A stretch of 64,000 nucleotides of DNA from Monoplex corrugatus (Eukaryota; Mollusca; Gastropoda; Littorinimorpha; Ranellidae). The position numbers were made by a program, and so were the translations under genes. Under the pieces are notes generated by a model. It had not been told where the DNA came from and ran no database searches. It worked only from the letters and a program-made list of their open reading frames with translations. Position 1 is the stretch's first letter; every line of letters starts with the position of its first letter. The DNA lies in contig JAPXFY010000026.1 of the NCBI GenBank assembly GCA_030674185.1, positions 37,956,209 through 38,020,208 of the forward strand. The letters run 5' to 3'. This document shows, piece after piece, positions 54,270 to 64,000 of this stretch.

Positions 54270-57200
54270 AAATATAAACAAGTGCACGTATCGTCTCAGA
54301 AAAATTGGAATCTTTTAAATACAAGCATGTTGTAACACTGTATTGGTCTGTTATATACAGATGAAATACAAACATGTTGTAACATTAGGTTCATTATTTT
54401 GTCATAATTAAAGAGATAAACAAACAAATACGTTAAACATTACCTCTATTATTTTGTCATATACTGTTGAAAACACCTACGTGTAACAGTATCTATAACT
54501 TTGTCGTACACAGATGAAAGTACACATGTATGGTAACATTACAAATACTACTGTGTCATATGGTGGTGAAAACACAAATATATTGGAACATTATCTACAT
54601 GACCTTGCCACATACAGAAGAAAGCATAAACAGATTATAACATTACAAATATAACTCTGTCGTATGCAGATGAAAATACCAAGAAATTGTAACATTACCT
54701 GTGTCACTTTGTCATGATTACAGACATTAACATATTGATATGTAATAAACATTACCTCTAATTAATTTGTCATATGCAGATGGACGCACGAATGAGTAAC
54801 ATTACCTGTATCATTTTTCCATAACAGTAGAAATTAAGATAATATGTTGTATCATCATTTCTATATATTTGCAATATTCAGATGAAAGTACAAATATGTA
54901 ACAATGTCTATATTATTTTGCCATATACAGATGAAAGCACACACATATTCTGAGAGTACCTACAATACTTTACCATATACAGATGAAAGTATTAACATGT
55001 TGTAATGTGACCTATATTAGATCAACATACACTGTTGAAAATACGAATTGTAATATGACCTATATTAGTTTGTCGTGTACAGAAGAAAGCACAAACATAC
55101 CATAACATTACAAATATTATTTTGTTATATATAGAAGAAAATAAAAACTGTAAGATTACATTTACCACTTTGTCATGAATATGGAGATTAACTTACAGAT
55201 ATATTGTAATATTACCTCTTTTAGGTTGTAACATACAGATGAAAGCACAAACATGTCACATGACATTATTTTGCCAAGTATAGATGAAAGTACACACCCA
55301 CTGTAACATTACAAATACTTCTTTGTCATATACTGATGAAAATATAAATAAGTTGGAACATTATCTACCTTACTTTGTCATGTACAGAGCAAAGCCCAAA
55401 CAAACTGTAACATTACAAATATTACTTTGTTGTATGCAGTGAAAATACGAACAAACTGCATCATCACCTTCACTATTTTCTCACAATTGTAGAAATTAAC
55501 GTTTCAATATGTTATAACATTACCTCTGTTAATTTGTTATATACAGTTGAAAGTACAAACATTCAATGTTAATTGTTACCTATATTACTTTGCCATATTC
55601 AGATGAAAATACACACATGTTCTAGCATTACCTACATTACTTTGCCGTATACAGATGAAAGTTCAGACTGTTTGTAACATTACCTTTACGACTTCGTTAT
55701 TACGCAAGTGAAAATACGAAGACGTCGTCACATTACCTGCGTTTCTTTACCATATAGACATTAACTTATTTATGTGTCCTAACATTACTTATATTACTCT
55801 GTCACATCCAGAAGAAAGTACAAGCATGTTGTAATATTACCTACGCGGTTGTATATTACTTGGTAATCCACAGATGAAAATACAAACATTCAATAATATT
55901 ACCTCTATTACTTTGTCATATACAGATGAAAATACAAATATGTTGCAATATCACCTACATCACTCTCTCAAGCACAGCTGAAAGCAAAAACAAACTGTAG
56001 CATTACAAACAATACTATGTCATATGCATATCAAAATACAAACATGCTGTAACACTGCCAACAGTACATTGTCATATACAAAAGAAAGTACAACTTGTTG
56101 CAATGTTGCTTAGGCATTCGTATATCACTTTATGATAGGATAAACAAATGACAATGCGAAAAGGTAATAATACTACTCTGTCATTATTGATGAAAAAGCA
56201 CACTGGTTGTAACATTACCAATATTATTTTGTCACATGCTGATGAAAAAGTAAATAAGTTGTAACATTCTCAATATTATTTTGTCATATAGTGATGAAAA
56301 ATCAAACGTATTGTAATATTACTGGCATTACTATCTCGTATACACATGAAAATATAAACATGTAACGTTATCTAGACCATGTCCTATTCAGATGAATAAA
56401 TAATGTTGTAAAATTATCTACACAACTTTTGTCATTTACAAATGAAAATCCAAAGAAGTTGTTATATTGCCTATATTATTTCGCATATACTGATGAAAAC
56501 ACAACAATTTTTAACAGTTCCTGTATTATTACTATCCACCGTGGTGCTCACGTAATATCACATAAAAATGAATAATACAAAAAATGTGTAAAGTCTTTAC
56601 TAATGTCGTAAATCATATTGATAAAAGGACCTTACCGTACCACACAGAAACGCCAAATATAGGCCAAGACATTGCTGACAACCTTGATTAAAGAGATATA
56701 CATTACACAGATACACAATAGTTACTGTTACTACTAATACTACTAATAGTCTGATAAAAGAAGCCAACACAAATGTACACTCTAGGCCTAATGAGAAATA
56801 TGCTTTGTCATTACTAGCACTAATGACGAAAAGAAATATGACACCACTTGCATTACTAAAATCACCACTACAGACCAATAGACACAAATGTGGTATGGCA
56901 TTACTACTGTCGCCCTGCTAAAAGTGACAGACAAAACAGATGCAGAAAAAATACCTGATGACGTTATTAATCGCCTTGGTCAAAGAGGCATGCATAACAA
57001 CACACACAGAAACACTACACACAAGTGAAAGCAATATGACAATATCAGTACCACTTACAGCCCAAATAAAAAAAAGGAAACACAAACGTACTTACAAATA
57101 CTTATGCACATATAGTATGTTATGACATTACTAACGGTATTAACCACTTTGATGAAATAGGTCATTACCTGTACTACTGGCTGTCTTATTATAAAAGTTG

Positions 57201-57420
57201 TAATGAAAACATAACATTACGGGCAACTGTAAATGAAAATGCCATGAGTAACATTACTAACAATTTTAGGGAAACTATACACAAAAACCAGTGTAACAAT
57301 GTTACCTTGATGGACGAAACATACTCATAAGGTAGAGATTTTCTGAAATATGATGTCACCTTCATCACTAATGAACTTGTGATAATATACATACACAACT
57401 ATAAACACAAAAACATTTTA
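54270..57420. repeat. Degenerate satellite, unit about 50-60 bp, roughly 3 kb
   Basis: Repeated blocks GTAACATTACCTATATTACT, TTGTCATATACAGATGAAA and ATACAAACATGTT recur dozens of times with many substitutions and small indels; order is best kept at 54400-56500 and fades after 56600. No coding frame is supported. Confidence 0.88.
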
Positions 57421-57463
57421 TTTAAAGCCCAGCCGACTGTGTAGAACAATATCAAGGCTATAT
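57419..57463 (-). mobile_element. Shared LINE/SINE 3' tail block
   Basis: TTTAAAGCCCAGCCGACTGT and ATCAAGGCTATATG are the reverse of the tail block at 26885-26930. No body of the element is evident next to it. Confidence 0.5.
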
Positions 57464-57859
57464 GAATCGACAAACATTTCTGATCTCCTTAATGAAAGAA
57501 ATAGCAATGTACATAAACGCAGAGAAATATTACATTACCTTGTAATTAATCTGCTCAATTACTTTTAAAAGATATATAAAAACCAACAAACCAATATAGA
57601 GAGTGCAAAGAGACACATAATGATGTTAAAAATGCTCTTATTCCTCTTGATGAAAAAGGCATGCACAACATGATAATCATATGCAGAGAAACAATCATGT
57701 CTTGACATTGTTCATTTCAGGACTTACATAAACGAAGCATACACGAAGCTGCTGTTGTCCTCTTCCACTTTACAATTCCTTCAAGAGGGATATATTGCAG
57801 TCTTGCAAGTCAGCTCGTTTATCTGACAGAACCGTGACTCGACATATGTCTTCACTTCA

Positions 57860-58130
57860 CTGCCAGCCCGTAGCTGGAATTGGCTCGTACACTGTCCGCA
57901 TCAATGTTGTTAAAAATAATTCTGCTGGATTCAGTGTTTCATAGATCCCACATTCTTTCTACCTCTCCCGATTTCAGGACCTTTTCACTGATAGGATATT
58001 TACGCAGGCTTAAAGATTCTGCCAGATAAGTTCTGGTAGGTTTGGGTGGAAGGCATTATATACAAAATTGTCCAAGTGTGATGAATTTCTCTCGAACAAA
58101 CTCCGAACAGTTCCCTGGTTCCATATTATG
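57860..58130 (+). mobile_element. tRNA-related SINE family 2, copy
   Basis: GCTTAAAGATTCTGCCAGAT, GGTTTGGGTGGAAGGC, AAATTGTCCAAGTGTGATGA and TTCTCTCGAACAAACTCC match 18430-18560 in order. Confidence 0.6.
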
Positions 58131-58279
58131 CTCTCCATCCAAACCTGTCTCCAAATCCAATAGTCTAATTAATGACTTCACCCAATGCAAATGCTTATGC
58201 ATGGACAAGGTTTTCACGTGAATGGACATGAGATTATTTTGACAAATTATAGCAGTCCGCCACGTAGGTTATACTAAAT

Positions 58280-58547
58280 CCATTAGTCATTATTACCTAT
58301 ATCACCTACACGTTAACATCGACAACTATGAACCAAGAGCGAAACTCATGAATTCCAAACTCGAGTTTGGACACAACAAACGGATACGAGTTTCGCTCAC
58401 GGCTGCCTCGCTTCCCTCTCAGCAGTAACACAGTCAGTCGCTGATGAGGCCGGGTTACGGCGACAGCGCTACGACAAAGTAAATGTGAACAACAAAAACA
58501 ATGGTGCATACGTACGTGTAGGTGATATAGGTAATAATGACTAATGG
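58280..58547. mobile_element. Foldback element with perfect 34-bp arms and nested palindromes
   Basis: The left arm 58280-58313 (CCATTAGTCATTATTACC...) is the exact reverse complement of 58514-58547 (...GGTAATAATGACTAATGG). Inside, GAGCGAAACTC (58337-58347) pairs with GAGTTTCGCTC (58388-58398), and CCAAACTCGAGTTTGG (58355-58370) is a perfect palindrome within that. No target duplication was found at the edges. Confidence 0.85.
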
Positions 58548-58966
58548 AGATGAGATTTTTCCCCTTCTTCATCTTAGGCGGTGCCTCAATGGCATTGCTC
58601 CACGCTGCTTCTTTCAGTTCTCTAACATACAACCAGATAGATGTTCCTTCAGTCCAAGTCCATGTACTAGTAAATCCATGGGGACAGCAGTTTCAAGCTG
58701 CAATTCGGCCACCCAGCAGTGGGCCATACACTGTACAGATGTGACGGGAACTTTACCAAGAACAACTGATGCTGGTTCTGATAAGTACCCTCTGTTTTGA
58801 CAAGCATGCTAGTTATATTTGCCATTGTTTTTCTCTTTTACTACTAATTACTCCGTGGATCTTTGTAAAGCAGAATCATCACCATCAGAAGTTATATACC
58901 ATAATCATACCAAAGGATGTTGTCATTTCAACATACGTTTTCTTTTTACAATGTCAATTTGTTTTC

Positions 58967-61900
58967 TCAAAAGAAATACGGCCAGACCTCATCGTCGTCA
59001 GCGTATTCCTGATCGTCACTGTCAAATGCCCACCTATCACTGTCTTCATCAGTGTCCACATACATGTTTTCATCAGAACTACTCATGTAGTAATACATAT
59101 CCTCATCATAATAACTACGGTCATCTTCTTCACTGTCCTCGCCATCAGATCGAGCATCGTCATATCTATCCACAGGAACTCTGATCATCATCTATGGCTA
59201 AAAGGTCAGGAAATGAGAGATAGTCTTTCAGAGGATTACAGATGGGCAGCTGTGAAATGTCACTGTCACGTGAACCACAGACAGGGAGGCAGTGAGAAAT
59301 CACCAGACGGCACATGGATTTGAGACTGCGAGGTGTGCTACATACTTCCATCAAGTATAGAGCACACTTCCTGACCAGACTAGTTCGGGGTCGCTTAAAG
59401 GGACAACGAGTATCAAACAGCCAGCGGTAAGACGTTTCTGCGTCATTCTCATTCTCTTTTCTAGAGTAGACCCTGACAATTTCCTCCTTAAAACGCTTCA
59501 ACAAGGAGCAGTCTGTGCCTTGTCTGCTGGGGTCAGCAAGGCGAATAAGTTCTGGCAGGACTTGAAACAGTTCTTTTCGGGAACAGGACCCCGACTCATA
59601 CAGCATCTGTGTCACCCCATGCAGGCCAAGCATCACAGCAAACAGCACTGGTGACAGGAAAGGACTGGTGCGTTGAGAAGTGATGCTTTCCGTGATGTGC
59701 GGTTGGTGTGTGCTGAATCCGTTTGAGACACATTCGGTCACCATCTTCCACGGGTGCTGGGAAAGCACTGCGTATGACAATGCTGAATGGCCCCTGTGTG
59801 TCACTGATAAGGGTCAACTCCTCGATTCAGCAGCGAACATATGATATTAGGAACGCCAAAGAAACATATTGTATGGAGAGCTGTTTCTCCTCTGTAATTC
59901 ACTCCATTCCACTGGGCAGCATGATGGAGAATTGCATATTCAATTATTGGCTCTTGATTTGCTTCGATTAAAATTTCAAGTAGAGTATCCTGTTCCTTCA
60001 TGTCTGCAGCTGCTTGCTGCATTTGACAGGGGTAGGTTATCAGCAGTTTCACACACTCCCATTCCTTGGCTGCAATAGCCCATACGAAGCACCGATTTTG
60101 TACCACTGCCCACTACTGTTGGATCACTTCCTCTCTTAATCAGGGCCATAACGATTTCCCAATGACCCTTCCTCGCTTCGATGAGTGCTGGTGTGTTTCC
60201 ATTCTCATCTAACACATCCATGTTGGCGTTGTGATGTCGACAGAGGTCCACAATGTCCCACTGCTGTTGGCGAATGGCATGAAGCAAGGCAGCATCACGA
60301 TGCCTAACACCTGTGTCGTCCTTCACTCCCACCAGAGGTCTCATTGCCTGTGGGACATCGTAGATGATTGCCTTGTGGAACAGGTCCTCCCTTTCTTGCA
60401 GAGTCAGGCCTTGTTTCATGCCATTGATGCTCAGGCTGACCACCGTACCTTGTTTCTTCTCCAAAGCACATTGCATGACCCGTCGTCTGACAGCATCCTC
60501 CACATCATGTTCCATCATCTTGGACACCAAGTTCCACTGGTTCAGCTCCATCAGCTTGGGAATAGCGTCCACGTACAAATCAACGTTTAAGCCTTGTTCG
60601 ATCATCACCGCGCAGACTCTCCACTGTTCTGTTTCTATCATCTGGTGAAAGAAGGAAGGTTCGTCGAATGCGTGCATTCCCAGTCTGAACAGTTGGATCA
60701 CCGTATGCCACGCTTCCCTGGACACTGCCGCTTTTAGAGCCAGACACATGCTATCTGCTTCAGGTCTTTGGCGAATGGTGAACAGAACCAACTGCCACTC
60801 ACCTTGTTCCACAGCTGACTCCAAGGTGTTTAAAGACTCCATTCTGCACTTCATATCAGCTTCCACGTCAGCAAGTTGACGTACTCTTTGCGTGAGTTCT
60901 TGCCTTTCGTCCACTTCAACCGTTACCCCACGTGCTGCAGTGGTCAGGAGTTCTTTGACTTCATTCACGTCAGCTTCGCGCTTGTACATGTCGAGGACAA
61001 TATCCCAGTCAGCATAGCGGGCAACCAGGTAGTGCGCGCGAATCACCTCCTCGTCTGTCAAGCCATCGCCAGCTAGATCCAGCACGACATGCCACTGCTT
61101 CTCATTACACGCCTTCTTCAGTGCCCAGGTTCGTTGGTCATCATAAAGTGTATGGTCTGCCCACTGCCTGACCACATCCCACTTTTTCTGTTTCACAGCT
61201 GCCTGGAACAGCTGTCTTCGTACAACCTCACACACCTGTGACAGGTCCGCCAGATGGATGATACTCCATTTCTTTTCCAGTAACATGGCTTTGAGTGCTT
61301 TGCACTGCACGTCTGGCACAACAGGAACAGTTGTCAGAATCTCCACGATATCGCCTGTTTGTGAATATACTCCACTAAAGCAACGGTCCATTATCGCACG
61401 AATAAATGTCAGTGAAAACAAAGGGCTTCTCACACTTCCAGTCCTTTTTGCAGGATCCAATTTGGTGCACAAGCGCTGAATTGTTTGTGGCAGATCATGT
61501 GGTTTGTTACTAAGTCTGATTTCGTTCAGAATATCGATCATCAAAAGTACTTCACGACTGACAGATTGAAATATGGCTGATCTCTGTCGATGGATACACA
61601 ATGACACCAGCACAATGTCTAGCGCTGACTCACAGGCTATTTGGTACAACATTTGTTTTGGTAAAAAAGGTAAAAAAGGATATATCCGTTTTCCTTTGTG
61701 TGCTTCTATGCACAGCTCAGAGACAACTTTCACGTCAAATGACATATTCGTGACCATGCTCCAAAGTTCTGATTCACTGTTACTCATTACCCTGCTTCCG
61801 GCAGAAACCCAACCCTCCACTGTCTCTACCACGAAGCGACACAGAAGTTTCGCTGCAGAGTCCATGAATCCTCGTTTGATGACTCTCTCCAACACAAACG

Positions 61901-62977
61901 GTATTTGATTGCTTGGACACCTGTCCACAACAATTGCCCCGATTTCATTTCGACTTGCCTCTTGCTCATTTCCTGCATGACCCACGCCAGCAGTGATGAT
62001 TGGAACGTGCACGTGCCTGATAGGCAAGTTCAGCCCAGCGTCCCTCAGCAGCAAACTGAATCCCTTGACAAGAGATGAACACATCTCCAATTCTCCAGAA
62101 CATTTTTCTAGTCAGAAGAAGCAATTTCTGGACACTGTTCCACTGACCTTCTGATACCAGGTGACTCATAAAAAGATCATGTCCGTGTTTCCGCAGACTT
62201 GCAATATACACTCTGTAAACGTGTGAGGATCTTTGTTCAGCACAGCTGGACAGCCCACCACAGCCGTCGTGTCAAGAGATGTACCGACACATCCTTCAGC
62301 TGCTTCTTCGTGCAGAGAGGCAGCACGTAGTCTGACAGTTCCCACGTTGTTGCCTCTTTTGCGGCTTTGTTCATGGCCCATATCCGTTGTGCGTTACTGA
62401 TCGCACGCCGTTGTTTTATCAGTGTTCCCATTGCCCACCAGAAACGACGAGAAACCAGTTGTTTTAGCGCAGAATGCAGGTCTTCGTCAGTGCAGTGTGG
62501 AATGACCATTTCCTGGGCATCTCGCTGCGTGGCACGCCCACACACTTGCAACAACGCCCATCTTTTCTGAGGAGCTGTGAGATGGACACGTCGATGTAAC
62601 TCTGCGCTAAGTTCGTCCCATCTTCCTCCGGCAACAAGACACAGGAGTTTATTGTCCACAGTGTGGTCTCCAACGTTCCACTCCCGATTTTCTTCTCCTA
62701 CAATTATCGACAGATTGAGAACGTTTTTCCATAGACCTTCAGTGATGAGCTGTGTCATAGCGGAATCTATCTGTGTGCTACTACAAACGGAGAGAACGTG
62801 TTGCAAGAACTGCTGAGTGTTGGTGGACCGACTGCTCTCCACAAGGACCCCAATTTTCTGCTGCTCACTCAGTTGACCCGAGTCCACCCACTGCTTTATG
62901 AGTGTCCAGTTTCCTTCTTCTACGGCTCGACTTATTCTATTGCTAAAGCTTTGTGATGGTGTCTGTGTGGACGCCAT
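58967..62977 (-). pseudogene. Tryptophan-repeat / ankyrin-like protein gene with five frameshifts
   Basis: One long uninterrupted coding stretch read from ATG at 62977 to a stop at 58967, but in six pieces: about 62977-62240, 62240-62025, 62025-60085, 60085-59805, 59805-59185, 59185-58967. Each piece continues the previous one after a one-base shift; four of five shifts have the same sense (one extra base). Repeats of about 33 residues carry a Trp, for example KKWDVVRQWADHTLYDDQ, KQWHVVLDLAGDGLTDEE, ADWDIVLDMYKREADVNE, QQWDIVDLCRHHNANMDV and GHWEIVMALIKRGSDP. Later repeats have normal ankyrin features (DENGNTPALIEARKG, YRGETALHTICFFG). The end is very acidic (DGEDSEEDDRSYYDEDMYYY). A 3' splice site (TTTCCCACTCCACAG) at 63026 suggests a 5' UTR intron. 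Function unknown; ankyrin-type arrays bind other proteins. Either a recent pseudogene or a gene with assembly indels. Confidence 0.75.
59976..62090 (-). CDS. Largest intact piece of the repeat-protein gene (about 700 residues)
   Basis: The frame stays open over 2.1 kb with strong codon-like composition and contains about twelve Trp-containing helical repeats and the first ankyrin-like ones. A coiled segment with ERQELTQRVRQLADVEADMK lies in the middle. Its first residues (through LNLPIRH) are probably out of frame with the ancestral protein. Confidence 0.7.
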   Translation of the reverse strand: MEMCSSLVKGFSLLLRDAGLNLPIRHVHVPIITAGVGHAGNEQEASRNEIGAIVVDRCPSNQIPFVLERVIKRGFMDSAAKLLCRFVVETVEGWVSAGSRVMSNSESELWSMVTNMSFDVKVVSELCIEAHKGKRIYPFLPFLPKQMLYQIACESALDIVLVSLCIHRQRSAIFQSVSREVLLMIDILNEIRLSNKPHDLPQTIQRLCTKLDPAKRTGSVRSPLFSLTFIRAIMDRCFSGVYSQTGDIVEILTTVPVVPDVQCKALKAMLLEKKWSIIHLADLSQVCEVVRRQLFQAAVKQKKWDVVRQWADHTLYDDQRTWALKKACNEKQWHVVLDLAGDGLTDEEVIRAHYLVARYADWDIVLDMYKREADVNEVKELLTTAARGVTVEVDERQELTQRVRQLADVEADMKCRMESLNTLESAVEQGEWQLVLFTIRQRPEADSMCLALKAAVSREAWHTVIQLFRLGMHAFDEPSFFHQMIETEQWRVCAVMIEQGLNVDLYVDAIPKLMELNQWNLVSKMMEHDVEDAVRRRVMQCALEKKQGTVVSLSINGMKQGLTLQEREDLFHKAIIYDVPQAMRPLVGVKDDTGVRHRDAALLHAIRQQQWDIVDLCRHHNANMDVLDENGNTPALIEARKGHWEIVMALIKRGSDPTVVGSGTKSVLRMGYCSQGMGVCETADNLPLSNAASSCRHEGTGYST

Positions 62978-63080
62978 TGTGAAGGATGTTCTGCAGAATG
63001 CTCACAGTTGAGTGGTAGCAACAGTCCTGTGGAGTGGGAAAAAAGAAAACACACATTAATGTGAAAAACAAAGACTCATG
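62978..63080 (-). promoter_or_regulatory. 5' UTR and possible UTR intron acceptor of the repeat-protein gene
   Basis: On the minus strand TTTTTTCCCACTCCACAG precedes GACTGTTGCTACCACTC about 48 bp before the ATG, a good polypyrimidine/AG acceptor. The donor is not identified. Confidence 0.35.
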
Positions 63081-63099
63081 TGCAAGGTACTTGAGCTAA

Positions 63100-63112
63100 G
63101 AGAGAGCGAGCG

Positions 63113-63159
<47 letters not shown>

Positions 63160-63290
63160 GACAGAAAGAGAGAGGGAGAGAGAGAGACAGAGAAACAGAG
63201 TGAGAGAGAGGGAGAGAGAGATAGAGACAGAAAGAAAGACAGAGAGAGACAGAGACAAAGAGAGACAGACATACAGAGAGAGTGATGGAG
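63100..63290 (+). repeat. (GA)n and (GACAGA)n microsatellite
   Basis: GCGAGCGAGCGAGAGAGAG then purine-rich GA/GACA repeats. Confidence 0.93.
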
Positions 63291-64000
63291 AAGGAAGGAG
63301 AGTGAAGGACTTACTGCGTGAATCTAGACACCCTCAGTCCCTCACCCTACGACACTTGGCACCTTTTTTTTCTTAGTAACTTACTTTTCCATTCCGCTTT
63401 TACTGGGTGTGGCGGGGATGTGACGGCTGACAGTCTGCAGCAAGAGGGGAAGCAAGCCTGGCGTATTGTCACAGCATTTGCTGATATGGGATGTGTCTGC
63501 CACACCACTGACCCTGCTCTGTCGTGGTCTTCCTTTGGCTCTAAAGCCCCGTGAGTCCTCGAAGGGCTGGCTGGTTGACTATTTGCATCCTGATGAGGAG
63601 GTATAACTTGTTTGATCTCCTGTTGTGTGATGCATGGTTGACAGGGTGTTGTTCCGACCATCTCTCGCACTTCATCATCATCATCTAATCGTGTCTCTTT
63701 TCATCTTGTCTGCTACTCTTTTTTTTTATTGAGACATCTGATCTTAAAAGGTTATGGCCCGCACTTGATCAAACCACGATCTCTCTTCTTAAGTCGTCTC
63801 CCTTTTAAATCCAGCTATACGTGACGCTGAAGCAGCAGAATGAATGTTTCGAAAAGAGTGTACGCACAAGGGAAGATACCATCATTGAACTTTGAAATTA
63901 CAATGACCAAAGATGAGACATGAGACACATAAACTCACATAATCTCACAACCTGACTGGCAAGAAGGAAAGGAGTGAAAGAAAAAATCAGCAACACGTCA
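63291..64000. other. Stretch without recognised features
   Basis: GC-richer than its surroundings (63400-63660) with a 100-residue open frame on the minus strand, but no recognisable domain. It could contain an upstream exon of the minus-strand repeat-protein gene. Confidence 0.35.

Noticed and set aside
58440..58480. CTGATGAG followed by a short GGCCG/CGGC stem, like a hammerhead ribozyme core
   Set aside because: The expected GAAA after stem II reads GACA and a matching stem I/III with a cleavage site could not be drawn.
63318..63670. Overlapping frames of 78 and 107 residues near the right edge
   Set aside because: No domain or splice context supports either; left as unassigned sequence.

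Overview
The window looks like nuclear DNA of a mollusc, most likely a gastropod. The reasons are: genes split into short exons with GT/AG junctions and kilobase introns; very many CA/GT, GA and AT microsatellites; a tRNA-derived SINE with the core TTTCGGATGAGAC that I know from mollusc sequences; several LINE families; and metazoan proteins (ABHD14, V-ATPase subunit G) clearly diverged from vertebrates. The organism call is inference; no species name can be read from the sequence. LAYOUT. (1) 2.1-19.6 kb, plus strand: a five-exon ABHD14-type alpha/beta hydrolase whose reconstructed 306-residue protein is intact, with a signal anchor and a Ser-Asp-His triad. Its introns are crowded: a minisatellite built from the exon 1 splice donor, a 73-bp minisatellite next to exon 2, a broken RTE-type LINE itself split by a piggyBac-like element, and CA/GT arrays on both sides of exon 4. 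(2) 12.8-16.5 kb, plus strand, inside ABHD14 intron 4: a two-exon gene coding a DDE-transposase-like domain, an OTU-type cysteine protease domain and a Tudor-like C-terminus. It carries two adjacent stops and one frameshift, and is flanked on both sides by a repeated composite motif. (3) 19.6-33.0 kb: gene-free, with a palindromic TTAA MITE 22 bp after the ABHD14 stop, a Tc1/mariner-derived MITE, three large minisatellites and a 1.9-kb TG-rich array, plus retroposons. (4) 33.0-40.2 kb, minus strand: a three-exon V-ATPase subunit G gene (116 residues, intact) with an M-box/CLEAR-like site just upstream of its start; its introns hold RTE and other LINE remnants. (5) 40.6-58.2 kb: gene-poor; a CR1-like LINE, LINE fragments, SINEs, long GT/GA/AT arrays and a roughly 3-kb degenerate satellite. 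(6) 58.3-58.5 kb: a nested foldback element with perfect 34-bp arms. (7) 59.0-63.0 kb, minus strand: a long ankyrin-like gene built of tryptophan-containing helical repeats, true ankyrin repeats near the C-terminus and an acidic tail, broken by five frameshifts. The two housekeeping genes are clean, whereas the OTU/transposase gene and the repeat-protein gene are both broken, so decay is more likely than uniform sequencing error, though assembly indels cannot be excluded. The genes do not form a pathway. The main biology visible is dense nesting of mobile elements inside introns: piggyBac-like in RTE, a TTAA element in a SINE, a SINE-like retroposon in RTE, and a transposase-like gene in a host intron.
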